From: Pseudomonadota bacterium
GTDB lineage: Bacteria > Desulfobacterota > Desulfarculia > Desulfarculales > Desulfarculaceae
Assembly (NCBI GenBank): GCA_018902755.1
Contig: JAHIQI010000059.1
Location: 1-47,103 of the forward strand
Direction of reading: 5' to 3'
Length of the DNA stretch: 47,103 nucleotides
Position 1 is the first letter of the stretch, and each line of letters opens with the position of its first letter. Below the pieces are notes generated by a model. It was not told the DNA's origin, searched no databases, and saw nothing but the letters and a program-made list of their open reading frames with translations. Of this stretch, positions 7,977 to 17,900 are shown piece by piece. Both the position numbers and the translations under genes were made by a program.

Positions 7977-8057
7977 ATGCATAAGACTCACCCCGGCCTC
8001 ATGAATCTAGCTTGGTGGCGCTGGCAGCCGCCGGGCAGGGGTCCGTCCGCGCTCTGA
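7977..8057 (+). CDS. trpL: trp leader peptide
   Basis: 26 codons, ATG to TGA, preceded by GGAG at 7967-7970. Residues 13-16 read Trp-Trp-Arg-Trp: three Trp codons (TGG) within four positions. The peptide is otherwise of no consequence. Its position between a consensus-type promoter and a strong terminator hairpin, just before a tryptophan synthase gene, makes it a classic attenuation leader: when Trp-tRNA is scarce, the ribosome stalls on the Trp codons and the antiterminator forms. Confidence 0.85.
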   Translation: MHKTHPGLMNLAWWRWQPPGRGPSAL

Positions 8058-8108
8058 AGCGATCAGCTTGCAGCCGCGCCGCGGGCCCCAGGGCCCGCGG
8101 CTCTTTTT
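8038..8108 (+). promoter_or_regulatory. Trp attenuator: antiterminator and terminator
   Basis: Terminator: GCCGCGGGCCC (8078-8088) pairs fully with GGGCCCGCGGC (8091-8101) and is followed by TCTTTTT. Antiterminator: GGGGTCCG (8038-8045), still inside the leader peptide gene downstream of its Trp codons, can pair with CGGGCCCC (8082-8089), with one G-U pair, which destroys the terminator. An alternative upstream pairing of ACCCC with GGGGT would free the terminator when translation is efficient. This is the standard three-structure logic of a ribosome-mediated attenuator. Confidence 0.8.
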
Positions 8109-8161
8109 AGGCCATGATTTCATATGAATCGGTAGCCCTTTAAGCAAGGAGAGACTTAATC

Positions 8162-9529
8162 ATGGAGCAGGTCAAGGTTCTTCTCAACGAAAGCGAGATG
8201 CCTCGCCAGTGGTACAACGTCCAGGCGGACTTGCCCACGCCCCTGGCCCCGCCCTTCCACCCGGCCACCATGGAGATCGCCACCCCGGAGCAGATGAACG
8301 TCATCTTCCCCATGTCGCTCCTGGAGCAGGAGATGAGCCCCCAGATGTACTGGGACATCCCCGACGAGGTGATGCAGGTCCTGGCCCTCTGGCGCCCCAC
8401 CCCCTTGCAGCGGGCCATGCGTTTGGAAAAGGCCCTGGGCACCCCGGCGCGCATCTACTTCAAGAACGAGTCGGTTTCCCCGGCGGGCTCCCACAAGCCC
8501 AACACCGCCGTGCCCCAGGCCTATTACAACAAGCAGGCGGGCATCAAGCGCATCGCCACCGAGACCGGCGCGGGCCAGTGGGGCAGCGCCATGAGCCTGG
8601 CCTGCGGTATGTTCGGCCTGGACTGCACCGTGTACATGGTGCGGGTGAGCTTTGACCAAAAGCCCTACCGCAAGTCCATCATCAACACCTGGGGGGCGGA
8701 GATCTTCGCCAGCCCCAGCGAGCAGACCAACTCCGGCCGCGCCGCTCTGGCCGATAATCCCAACCATCCCGGCTCCCTGGGCCTGGCCATCAGCGAGGCG
8801 GTGGAAGACGCGGCCACCCGCGACGACACCAACTACGCCCTGGGCTCGGTGCTCAACCACGTGTGCCTGCACCAGACCATCATCGGCGAGGAAGCCATCC
8901 GCCAGATGAACAAGATCGGCGAGAAGCCCGACGTGGTCATCGGCTGCATCGGCGGCGGCTCCAACTTCGCGGGCATCTCCTTCCCCTACGTGCGCGAAAA
9001 GATCAAGGGCATGGACGTGCGCATCCTGGCGGTGGAGCCCGCCTCCTGCCCCACGGTGACCAAGGGCCTGTACGCCTACGACTACGGCGACACCGCCCAC
9101 CTGGCCCCCATCGTGCTGATGCACACCCTGGGCCACACCTTCGTGCCCCCGGGCATCCACGCCGGCGGCCTGCGCTACCACGGCATGAGCCCCCTGGTCA
9201 GCCGCCTGGCCGAGGACAAGCTCATCGAGGCCATCGCGGTGCCCCAGCTGGAGTGCTTCGAGGCGGGCCTGCTGTTCGCGCGCACCGAGGGCATCGTGCC
9301 CGCGCCCGAGTCCACCCACGCCATCCGCGGCGCGGTGATCGAGGCCATGAAGGCCAAGGAAGAGGGCAAGGAGCGGGTGATCCTGTTCAACCTCTCGGGC
9401 CACGGCCACTTCGACATGAGCGCCTACGACGCCTACCTGGCCGGTCAGCTGTCCAACTACGAGTATCCCCAGGCCATGGTGGACGAGGCCCTGAGCAAGC
9501 TGCCCAAGGTGACGCTGCCCGGGATGTAA
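8162..9529 (+). CDS. trpB: TrpB2-type tryptophan synthase beta chain
   Basis: 455 residues, longer than the usual 400-residue TrpB1 because of the N-terminal extension typical of TrpB2/TrpB-like proteins. PLP lysine is K112 in SHKPNTA; the phosphate loop is GCIGGGSNF. It makes L-tryptophan from serine and indole; TrpB2 enzymes can work without TrpA, using free indole. No trpA or other trp genes are beside it. Start ATG 8162 has AAGGAG upstream. It is the only gene between the attenuator and the terminator at 9590, so it is a monocistronic, tryptophan-regulated unit. Confidence 0.93.
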   Translation: MEQVKVLLNESEMPRQWYNVQADLPTPLAPPFHPATMEIATPEQMNVIFPMSLLEQEMSPQMYWDIPDEVMQVLALWRPTPLQRAMRLEKALGTPARIYFKNESVSPAGSHKPNTAVPQAYYNKQAGIKRIATETGAGQWGSAMSLACGMFGLDCTVYMVRVSFDQKPYRKSIINTWGAEIFASPSEQTNSGRAALADNPNHPGSLGLAISEAVEDAATRDDTNYALGSVLNHVCLHQTIIGEEAIRQMNKIGEKPDVVIGCIGGGSNFAGISFPYVREKIKGMDVRILAVEPASCPTVTKGLYAYDYGDTAHLAPIVLMHTLGHTFVPPGIHAGGLRYHGMSPLVSRLAEDKLIEAIAVPQLECFEAGLLFARTEGIVPAPESTHAIRGAVIEAMKAKEEGKERVILFNLSGHGHFDMSAYDAYLAGQLSNYEYPQAMVDEALSKLPKVTLPGM

Positions 9530-9589
9530 TTGAAACCAGAAGGGGCCCTGTCCGCCCTGCGTCAATACAGTCAGTATTCCTCCGTGTAG

Positions 9590-9629
9590 AGCGGGGCCTC
9601 CGGCATGGGCCGGGGGCTCCGCTTTTTTT
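9590..9629 (+). terminator. Terminator after trpB
   Basis: AGCGG...CCGGC / GCCGG...CCGCT imperfect stem around ATGG, followed by seven T. Confidence 0.85.
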
Positions 9630-9806
9630 GTTATAAAAGCGGACAGTTGGGGCGCGAGATGGGGGTGGTTGAAAATACTAATGGTGTTGGGGCTATCGAA
9701 CTAGTAATTAGCACTAATAAATATGCATGGCTGTAGCCTATAATAACTGTCTTACCGCCTTTGACCAGTGGGGAGGCATATGGGCAACAGGGAGGGAGCG
9801 CAGTTT

Positions 9807-10721
9807 ATGGCCGACCAGTCCTTCATCGATAGATTGGTGCAGTTGTGTCCGGACGGCATCATCGGGGTCAACCGCGAAGGGACCATCGTCATCTTCAACG
9901 AAGCGGCCGAACGGCTCTTCAAGCGGGACGACGATGAGGTGCTGGGCAAGCTGCACATCACCGACATCTACCGCCCCCCCGACGTGGCCCGCCAGATCAA
10001 GAAGCTGCTCTACGACCAGGAGCACGGCGGCAAGGGCCGCCTGGACGAGGTGGAGGTGGAGGTGATCAACGCGGAGGGACAAAACGTACCCATCCGCCTG
10101 TCCGCCGCCCTGCTGGTGGAAAACGGCCAGGAGATTGGCAGCGTGGGCTTTTTCCACGACATGACCGCCCGCAAGGAGTTGGAGGAGGAGCTGCTGCGCC
10201 GCTCCATCACCGACAGCCTCACCGGACTCTATAACCGCCGCCATTTCCACGAAACCCTGAGCCACGAGGTGCAGCGCAGCCAGCGTTACCGGCGGCCCCT
10301 CACCCTGGCCATGCTGGACCTGGACAGCTTCAAGCCCTTCAACGACACCTACGGCCACCACGAGGGCGACAACATCTTGCGCCTGGTCAGCGACACCATG
10401 CGGGCCAGCCTGCGCCAACTGGACCATGCCTTCCGCCTGGGCGGCGACGAGTTCGCCTTTGTGCTGGTGGAAACCGACCTGGACCAGGGCCTGATGGCGG
10501 TGGAGCGCTTCCGCTCCGCCTTCAACCAGGCCTGGCCTACCAAGATGGGCTACCTGGGCGGCAAGCTGCCCCCGGTGACCGTGAGCATCGGCCTGGCCCA
10601 GCTGGGCGACGGCGAAAAGCCCGACAAGCTGACCATGCGGGCCGACCTGGCCATGTACGAGGCCAAAAAAGGCGGCGGCAACCGCGCGGTGAAGGCCCGG
10701 CCGGAGATAAAGCAGGACTAG
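9807..10721 (+). CDS. PAS-GGDEF diguanylate cyclase
   Basis: 304 residues from ATG 9807 (GGAGGGAG nine bases upstream); ATG 9780 would add nine residues. A PAS domain occupies about 5-120 and ends in the DMTARKELEEEL linker; the GGDEF domain is about 133-295. The active-site signature GGDEF is intact at 212-216 and an inhibitory I-site RQLD lies at 203-206 with exactly five residues between, so it should make cyclic-di-GMP and be product-inhibited. No membrane segment, so a soluble sensor. It ends one base before the convergent stop of the PASTA protein gene; no terminator is visible between. Confidence 0.92.
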   Translation: MADQSFIDRLVQLCPDGIIGVNREGTIVIFNEAAERLFKRDDDEVLGKLHITDIYRPPDVARQIKKLLYDQEHGGKGRLDEVEVEVINAEGQNVPIRLSAALLVENGQEIGSVGFFHDMTARKELEEELLRRSITDSLTGLYNRRHFHETLSHEVQRSQRYRRPLTLAMLDLDSFKPFNDTYGHHEGDNILRLVSDTMRASLRQLDHAFRLGGDEFAFVLVETDLDQGLMAVERFRSAFNQAWPTKMGYLGGKLPPVTVSIGLAQLGDGEKPDKLTMRADLAMYEAKKGGGNRAVKARPEIKQD

Positions 10722-13052
10722 CTAATTAGGTGTTCTCCATCCCTTGAAAATTCCCCCGATTTCCCTGTCCATCACTGCGTCGACGCATTGGTCCAGGGCC
10801 GGAGACATCTTGCAGCCCAGCTGCTGCCAACGCCGGGCCATGGGATTAAAGACCGCGTTCAGGCGGTCCATGCTCCCCCCGCTTTGACACGCGCGCAGGG
10901 CGGTCTCGTTCATGCGGCGGCACTCCTCTTGGGGTGTAAGCCGCCGCGCTTGTTGGGGCGTGGGCGCCGTTTGGGGGGCAGAGGGCGCGGCCTGGACCGG
11001 GGCCTGGCGCACCGCCTGAGCGTAGATCCTCTCCCCGGCTTCGCGCCAGTAGCAGTTGTTTTGGCGGGCATAGGCCAGGGCCTTGCCCGCCTCCTGGGTC
11101 TGGCGGGCGGCGACGTTGCGGTCGAAGATCAGGCCCGCCCGCAGGCACAGCGCCTTGGAGCGCCCCTTGTCGTACCAGTAGCATCCTCTGGCCTGGGTCA
11201 GGATGTTCTTCATCCCGCCCAGGTTTTGGCTTTTCTGGGCTTGGATAAACGCGGCGTCATAGCTCCGGCTCAAATCGTGGCAGCGTAAAAACGCCTGGGC
11301 CTTGGCTTGCCAGGAGCAGCCCTGGGCCTGGCCCACCGCCTGGTAGGCGGCTTGGCGGTCGTTTTTCTCCAGGGCTTGATTATAGGCCTGGGCCAGTTGC
11401 TCGCATCGCCGTTGTTTGGCGGCCTGGGCCGGTTCCTTTGTGGGCAGGTCGTGCACGCTCAAGGTGACCAGGCTTCCCGCCTTGGCCGAGGCGCCGGGGC
11501 CGGGGCTCTGGCCGGCCACCCGCCCGGCCTGCTCGGGCCTGGGGGCCAGGCCCGCGGAGGTGATCTCATATCTCAGGCCCGCCTGGGCCAAGGTCTGGGC
11601 CGCCTGCTTGGCGCTCATTCCCACTAATCGGGGCACCACCCTCTGGGCCTGCAACTGGGCTTGGCCGGGGCACTTGCGTCGGCTGATGGTGGCCAGGGTG
11701 GAGGCGGCCTGCTCCCGGTTGCCCTCGGCGGCGAACTTGGCGTGAGCGGCCCACAGCTTGCGGCACAGGGCCAAGGGCAGGCAGGCGCTGCGGTCGTTGT
11801 TCCACACCCAGCCCCGCCCCGCGTCGCAGGCGCAAACGGCCCGGCCTTGGGCCTGGTCCCATTGGGCAAAGGCGTGCTCGGGGCACCGGGCGGCCAACAG
11901 GGCCTTTTGCCTGCGGTCGGCCTGCTGGAAACAGGCCTCCGCCCGCTGGGCGGCGGCCTGGGCCGCGGTCCGAGCCTCGCGCACTGCGCCGAGGGCCTGG
12001 GCCGCGCCCCCGTACAGGGCGGGCGCGTCCTGGCACTGCTGCCATATGTGCAGCAGCTTTAGTAGCTCGGTGTGCCGCTCATCGGCCACGTATTGGCGCT
12101 CGTGCTCTTCCGGGATGCCGGGCGGCTGCAACTTGGCGGTGTTGTTGAACAGCATGGGCTCCTTTTTCAGCCGGGCGGCGGCCGGGGCCAGGATGGCCAC
12201 GCCTTGGCGGAGAAAGTCGTCCTGGGCCGGGTTGCCGGTGCGCGGCGGGGCGCTGCCCCGACCGGCGGCCTCGTATACGGCCTCCACCAGCATGGCGGCG
12301 TTGCGCCGCTCCTTTGGGCCGGCGCTCCCCCCGGCGGCCACCACCGCCAGGGCCAGGTCCCCCACCACCCGGCTCACCTGCTCGCTCAGGCTTTTGATCC
12401 GCTCCCGTTGGGCTTCGAAGTAGTAGTAGGCCCCGCCGTCCATGCCGAAGAACTTGCGGTCGAGCCTATCCGCCCGCAGGTAAAGCTCATGGGCCCGCCG
12501 GCCCTTGTCGGCCAGGGCCTTGAGCTTGGGCCAGTTGGCGCGCAACCAGGCGTTGGCCCGGTCGGCCCGCCCCATGGCCGCTTCCAGCTCCTTTTGCTGG
12601 GAGGCGGCTTGCTCCAGGGCCTTTTGCAGTTTCATCTGCTCGGCGGTTATGCGGGCCTTGTCTTCGGAGGCGCAGGCCGTCTTGGCCTGCCGGGCGGCCT
12701 GGGAATACAGGGCGCTGAGCATCGCGGCCTGGGCCTGCACCTGCTTGCTCAACGGCAGCAGATCCCTTTCGCGCACCAATGCCTGGTTGAACAACCAGGC
12801 CTGGCTCACCACCTGGGTGGTTAGTTGCGCCCCTTGTTCGCGGTCGGCCCGCATGCGCTGCAAGGCCTCCTTGTGGTCATCCCACTCCCGGCTGGAGGCT
12901 ATGGCCATCATTTGGCCGGCGAGACCGCGCAACCGGGCGTAGAGGGCGGCCATGGAGGCGTCCGGGGAAGCGGCCACGGGGGCGGGGTTCAGGATGAGGC
13001 ACAACAGCAGGAAGGCGAGCGCGGTTGAGAGGCGCAGGGCGGTAAGCACCAT
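10722..13052 (-). CDS. Large secreted helical protein with one PASTA domain
   Basis: 776 residues from ATG 13052 (a TTG at 13076 would add eight). Signal peptide 1-28 (LSTALAFLLLCLILNPAPVAA). Residues about 30-390 are Ala/Gln-rich helices, probably coiled coil. A Cys-rich segment (CPEHAFAQW...CACDAG...CLPL) follows. A PASTA domain lies at about 472-535 (VPRLVGMSAKQAAQTLAQAGL...GSLVTLSVHD); such domains normally bind peptidoglycan fragments. After it come three imperfect repeats of about 45 residues with a GC/NC-W/Y-W motif and a further Cys near the repeat end, then a final Cys-containing helix pair. Likely periplasmic or envelope-associated. I recognise no enzyme domain. No operon partner; convergent with the GGDEF gene. 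Confidence 0.8.
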   Translation of the reverse strand: MVLTALRLSTALAFLLLCLILNPAPVAASPDASMAALYARLRGLAGQMMAIASSREWDDHKEALQRMRADREQGAQLTTQVVSQAWLFNQALVRERDLLPLSKQVQAQAAMLSALYSQAARQAKTACASEDKARITAEQMKLQKALEQAASQQKELEAAMGRADRANAWLRANWPKLKALADKGRRAHELYLRADRLDRKFFGMDGGAYYYFEAQRERIKSLSEQVSRVVGDLALAVVAAGGSAGPKERRNAAMLVEAVYEAAGRGSAPPRTGNPAQDDFLRQGVAILAPAAARLKKEPMLFNNTAKLQPPGIPEEHERQYVADERHTELLKLLHIWQQCQDAPALYGGAAQALGAVREARTAAQAAAQRAEACFQQADRRQKALLAARCPEHAFAQWDQAQGRAVCACDAGRGWVWNNDRSACLPLALCRKLWAAHAKFAAEGNREQAASTLATISRRKCPGQAQLQAQRVVPRLVGMSAKQAAQTLAQAGLRYEITSAGLAPRPEQAGRVAGQSPGPGASAKAGSLVTLSVHDLPTKEPAQAAKQRRCEQLAQAYNQALEKNDRQAAYQAVGQAQGCSWQAKAQAFLRCHDLSRSYDAAFIQAQKSQNLGGMKNILTQARGCYWYDKGRSKALCLRAGLIFDRNVAARQTQEAGKALAYARQNNCYWREAGERIYAQAVRQAPVQAAPSAPQTAPTPQQARRLTPQEECRRMNETALRACQSGGSMDRLNAVFNPMARRWQQLGCKMSPALDQCVDAVMDREIGGIFKGWRTPN

Positions 13053-13233
13053 GACTTGAAAAACGGCTCCCGGCAAAAAAACAATAAGTGAATCCCATTC
13101 TGTCCTGTTTGCCGCGACTTAGGCAAGCCGTCAGGCGAGTGGCCCGTAAATTCCCATGGCTATCAGGGGCTTGATGGCTTAAACTGAAAAAGTCCCGGAA
13201 ATCTTTTTAAACCGAAAATTTGGGGGTTTAGCG

Positions 13234-14778
13234 ATGCCTCACCCTATGCGTAAATGTTTAATGGCCCTGCTGTCCCTGCTGCTGTTTATAACGCTCTGCG
13301 TTTCTCCGGCCCTGGCTGCGCCGGCCCAGGACTCCTCCCTGGACAAGCTCCTGAGCCGTTTCGAGGCCTATGCCGAGAAAAACCGTCAGGCCTTCGGGGT
13401 GCCGGGCATGTCCGTGGCCGTGGTGGCCGGCGACAAGCTGGTCTATCTCAAGGGCCTGGGAACCACCGCCCTGGGCGGCGGCCGCCCGGTGGACGGCGAT
13501 ACCATTTTCCAGATCGGCTCCACCTCCAAGGCCTTCACCTCGGCCATGGTGGCCCTGCTGGCCGACCAGAAGAAGCTGGCCTGGGACGACCGGGTGATAG
13601 AGCACCTGCCCTCCTTTTTGATGCAAGACCCCTGGGTCACCCGGGAGTTCCTCATCAAGGACCTCATGGCCCAGCACACCGGCCTGGCCCCCCACGCCGG
13701 GGAGATGCAGGCCTTTTTCGGCTACAGCCAGGATCAGATGATCGCCTCCCTGGCCCACATGACCCCCGTCGCCTCCTTCCGTTCAGCCTACGCCTACCAG
13801 AACGTCCCCTTCCTGGTGGCGGCCAAGATCGCGCGCCATTATAGCGGGCTGGGCTACGGCGAGTTCCTGGCCAAGAATATATGGCAGCCCCTGGGCATGA
13901 GCCGCACCAGCCTGCCCAAGGAGGGGCTGGCGGCGGGCGACAACGTCACCCGCCTGCACCGCGTCGAGGGCGACAAGACGGTGATGCTGCCCCAGGACTG
14001 GCCCTACAAGAGCTGGATCTATCTCTTCGGCCCGGCAGGTGGGATCAACTCCACCGCCAAGGACATGGCCCAGTGGCTGCGCCTGCACATCAACCGGGGC
14101 GAGGTGGACGGCAAGCGCCTTATCAGCGCCAAGAACATGGACTTCATGCACTCCCCGGCCACCCCGGCGGGGAGCAGGCTGGCCGAGGGCGAGTTGATGC
14201 AGTATTGCCAGGCCTGGGTCTACGCGCGCAGCGCCGCGCCCTACACCATGATCTGGCACAACGGCGACACCACGGTTAACCACGCCATGATCGCCTTCAT
14301 GCCCGGCAAGAAAGCGGGCCTGGTGATGCTGAGCAACCTGGGCGGGGTGGATATGCTGGACAACCTGGCCCGCTATTTCTGCGACCTTTACAACGGGTTG
14401 GAGCCCAAGGACTATTGCGGCGACTACCTGGCCAAGCTCAAGAAGAGCGGCGGCGAGAGCGAACTGCCGTCCCGGCCCAAGAACCCCTCGCCGCCCCAGG
14501 CCCTGGAGCGCTACGCGGGACGTTTCCATAACCCGATCTATGAGACCGTCACCATCAGCCTGAAGGGTGCGGGCCTGGAGATGGTCCTGGGCCCCAAGCC
14601 GGTGCGCATGAAGCTAAGCCCATGGGACCGGGACCAGTTCCTGGCCCAAGACGTCGTGGACCCGGTGCTGGTGGAGTTTCTGCTGTCTTTTGAAAGCGGC
14701 CCCGAGGGCAAGATCGAGCGTTTCCGGGTCGCGGGCCTGGAAAACGAGGCCGGGGGGGTGTTCGACAGGGTGAAGTAA
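13234..14778 (+). CDS. Beta-lactamase-fold serine hydrolase (class C/AmpH-like), secreted
   Basis: 514 residues: signal peptide 1-29, then a class C beta-lactamase/DD-peptidase/esterase fold. Catalytic S96-x-x-K99 is in GSTSKAF, the second motif YQN is in AYAYQNVPF, and the third motif is WHNGDT (HxG). A C-terminal beta domain (about 400-510) resembles DUF3471-type tails of such hydrolases. These proteins cleave or transesterify peptides, D-amino-acid peptides or esters; sequence does not say which, and a true beta-lactamase activity is not implied. The gene stands alone; PASTA protein gene is divergent upstream. Confidence 0.88.
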   Translation: MPHPMRKCLMALLSLLLFITLCVSPALAAPAQDSSLDKLLSRFEAYAEKNRQAFGVPGMSVAVVAGDKLVYLKGLGTTALGGGRPVDGDTIFQIGSTSKAFTSAMVALLADQKKLAWDDRVIEHLPSFLMQDPWVTREFLIKDLMAQHTGLAPHAGEMQAFFGYSQDQMIASLAHMTPVASFRSAYAYQNVPFLVAAKIARHYSGLGYGEFLAKNIWQPLGMSRTSLPKEGLAAGDNVTRLHRVEGDKTVMLPQDWPYKSWIYLFGPAGGINSTAKDMAQWLRLHINRGEVDGKRLISAKNMDFMHSPATPAGSRLAEGELMQYCQAWVYARSAAPYTMIWHNGDTTVNHAMIAFMPGKKAGLVMLSNLGGVDMLDNLARYFCDLYNGLEPKDYCGDYLAKLKKSGGESELPSRPKNPSPPQALERYAGRFHNPIYETVTISLKGAGLEMVLGPKPVRMKLSPWDRDQFLAQDVVDPVLVEFLLSFESGPEGKIERFRVAGLENEAGGVFDRVK

Positions 14779-14824
14779 AGGCGGCGCCGGGCGTGGGTTC
14801 AGGCCACCCGCTTGGGGATGAGCC

Positions 14825-14850
14825 TTGCGTTACGCGAGGCAGTAACGCAA
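14825..14850. promoter_or_regulatory. Perfect inverted repeat upstream of the five-PAS kinase
   Basis: TTGCGTTAC (14825-14833) and GTAACGCAA (14842-14850), perfect 9-base arms around 8 bases, directly followed by AT-rich TATTACTATTTA which could hold a -10. It looks like an operator for a dimeric regulator rather than a terminator (no T run). Which protein binds is unknown. Confidence 0.45.
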
Positions 14851-14991
14851 TATTACTATTTAGAAAGCGTTCCCATTGTGGGTGCCGGCTAACGCCCCGG
14901 GACGCCACCATGTCTCCGTTGGTTTGAGTCGCCTGTCGCGGTTCTCTTGGAGTGGGCCGGCCAGGCCAGGGAAAGGCGGGATGATTCCACT

Positions 14992-17900
14992 ATGCTTGCG
15001 CGCCTGAAAGTCTCCACCCGCTTGGGCATGGGCTTCGCCGCCGTGCTCATCCTTTTGCTCTTGGTGGGGGCCCTGGCCTTTTACCATCTCCACAAGCTGG
15101 GCCAGATCAACCGGAACCTGTATTTACACCCCTTCGCGGTGAGCAACGCCGCCCAACGCCTCGACACCAACTGCAACCGCATCCAAATGGCCCTGGACCA
15201 ACTGGCCTCCGGCCTCGCCGCCACCGCCGAGGTCCGTTTGTCCGTGGAGACCTTCCGCAGCCAGATGGAAAACGACCTGAAGCTGCTGGCCGAGCGCTAC
15301 CTGGGCGACAAGGCCGACGTGCGCCGGGTCCAGGATCTGGCCGCGCAATGGACGCCCCTGCAGGATCGCATCTTCGCCCTGGACCGGAACGGCGACTATC
15401 CCATGATGGTCACTCTCACCCGCCTGGACAGCTCCAACCTGGCTCGGCAGCTGCGCCGGGCCAGCCGGGTGCTGCGCAACTTCGCCATGGGAAAGGCGGG
15501 GGAGTTCACCCAGGAGTCCATGCGTGCGCAGAAGAACTACCGCTACGCCCTGGTCGGAAGCCTGGCGGCGGCCCTGGTGCTGGGCATCCTGCTAACTTTT
15601 TATATCGGGCGCTCGGTGTTGGGCTCCCTGCGCCGGGTGGCCGCGGCCAGCGAGTTGGTGGCCAAGGGCGTGCCACCCCAGGCCCTGGAGGACATGCCCG
15701 CCGACGCCCTGGGCCGCCTGGCCGCGAACCTGCAAAGCATGCTCAGCGGGTTGGTGGGCGAGGGCCTGTCCATCAAGCAGAACCTGCCCGCCCACCTTTG
15801 GATGGCCGACCGGGATCTGGTGTTGACCATGATCAACCCCGCGGCGGCCCCCTTGCTCCAGGCCCTGGCCGGGTGTCCGGTGGAGGAGATACTGGGGCGG
15901 CTCAAGGTGGGGCAGGTGCTCCGGGACCAGGAGGGCCAAAGCGCCGCCTTGGCCGCCCAGGCCCTGGAGCAGGGCAGGCAGTTCGAGTCCATGGTCAGCT
16001 TCCGGCCCAACGGTAAAACCGTGCACCTTCAGCAGGTCGTGGCCCCGGTGGCGGACCTGGAGGGCAACATAACCGGGATCATGGGAGTGGGCCTGGACAT
16101 CACCAGCCGCCTGGAGATGGAGCAGGCCCTGGCCGAGAGCGAGGAACAGTTCCGCCGGGCCATCATGAGCGCCCCCCTGCCCATCATGCTCCACGCCGAG
16201 GATGGCCAAGTGATCCAGGTGAACCGGGCCTGGACCGGCCTGAGCGGCTATTCCTCGGAGCAAATAAAGACAATCGATGATTGGGTGAGCCTGGCCTATC
16301 CGGGCAGGGCGGCCCAGGTCAAGGAGAGCATCCAGAGGCTCTACGGCCTGGAAAAGTCCACCCACGAAGGCGAGTTCCCGGTGCACACCGCCGGAGGCGG
16401 CCGGCGCATATGGGAATTTTCCACCGCTCCCCTGGGGCGTCTGCCCGACGGCCGCCATCTGGTGCTGTCCATGGCCGTGGACCTCACCGAGCGCAAGCGG
16501 GCCGAGGGGCAGATCCAGGCCAGCGAGGAGCGTTTCCGCTCCCTGGTCAACAACGTGCCCGGCGTGGTCTACCGCTGCCTGGTGGATGACCACTGGAGCA
16601 TGATCTACCTCAGTGACGAGGTGGAGGACCTCACCGGCTACCCCGCCGAAGACTTCATCGGCAACCGGGTGCGCTCCTACGCCTCCATGATTCATCCCGA
16701 CGACCGGGAGATGGTGGGGCGCGAGGTGTCCCTGGCCCTCGGGGAGGACCGTCCCTTCAGCCTGGAGTACCGCCTGTTGCGCGCCGACGGCAAGGTGGCC
16801 TGGGTCTTCGAAAGGGGTTCGCGGGCCCAGAACTGCGGGAAGGAAGGGCGTTGGCTGGACGGGGTGATCCTGGACATAACCTCGGCCAAGCAGGACCAGC
16901 AGGCCAGGGCTCAGAGCGATGCCCTTTACACCGTCCTGTTCCAGGGCATCCCCGATGCCATCTTTCTTATGGACACCAGACCGGGGCGCGAAGGGGACAT
17001 AATCCAGGCCAACCAGGCGGCGGCACGGATGCATGGCTACCGGCTGGAGGAAATCGTGGGCATGAACGTGCGGCAATTGTGCGCCGAAGCCCATGCCGAG
17101 AACGCGCCCGAACGGCTGCGGGAAATGGTGCGCGGCGGCTGGGCCGTCTTTGAACTGGAGCACCGCCGCAAGGACGGCACCATATTCCCCCTGGAGGCCC
17201 GCGGCGGGGCGGTAACCCTGGACGGCGAGACCTTCGGTATCGCCATCGAACGCGACATCAGCGAGCGCATGGAGGCGGAAAAGGCCCTCAGGGACAGCGA
17301 GGACCGCTTCCGGGAGCTGTTCAACAACATGAGCAGCGGGGTGGCGGTCTACACCCCCAGCCCGGACGGACAGAAATTTTTCTTCAAGGAAATAAATCAC
17401 GCCGGGCTGGCCATCATGGAGGCGGAGCGCGAAGCCGTAATCGGGCGGGATGTGGAAGAGGTGTTCCCCGGGGTGGAAAGCCTGGGCCTGCTGGAGGTGT
17501 TCCGGCGGGTGTGGCGCACCGGTGAGGCCGAGCACCTTCCCCTGAGCGCCTATGAAGACGAGGAAGTTCAACTGTGGGTCGAAAACTACGTCTGCCGCCT
17601 GCCCTCGGGCGAGGTGGTGGCCATCTTCGAGGACGTCACCAAGCGCAAGCAGGCCGAGGCCGAGCGGGTCAAGCTGGAGTCCCAGCTGAGGCAGAGCCAG
17701 AAGCTGGAGGCCATCGGCACCCTGGCCGGGGGCATCGCCCACGACTTCAACAACATCCTCATGGCCATCATGGGCTATGCCGACCTGGCCCTGGAGGACC
17801 TGCCCCAGGGCAGCCCCTCGGCCGAGAGCCTGGAGCAGGTAATCGCGGCCAGCGAGCGGGCCAAAAGCCTGGTGCGCCAGATCCTTTCCTTCAGCCGCCG

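Noticed and set aside
13119..13233. Regulatory element in the gap between the PASTA and serine hydrolase genes
   Set aside because: I saw AT-rich tracts but no convincing promoter pair or dyad.
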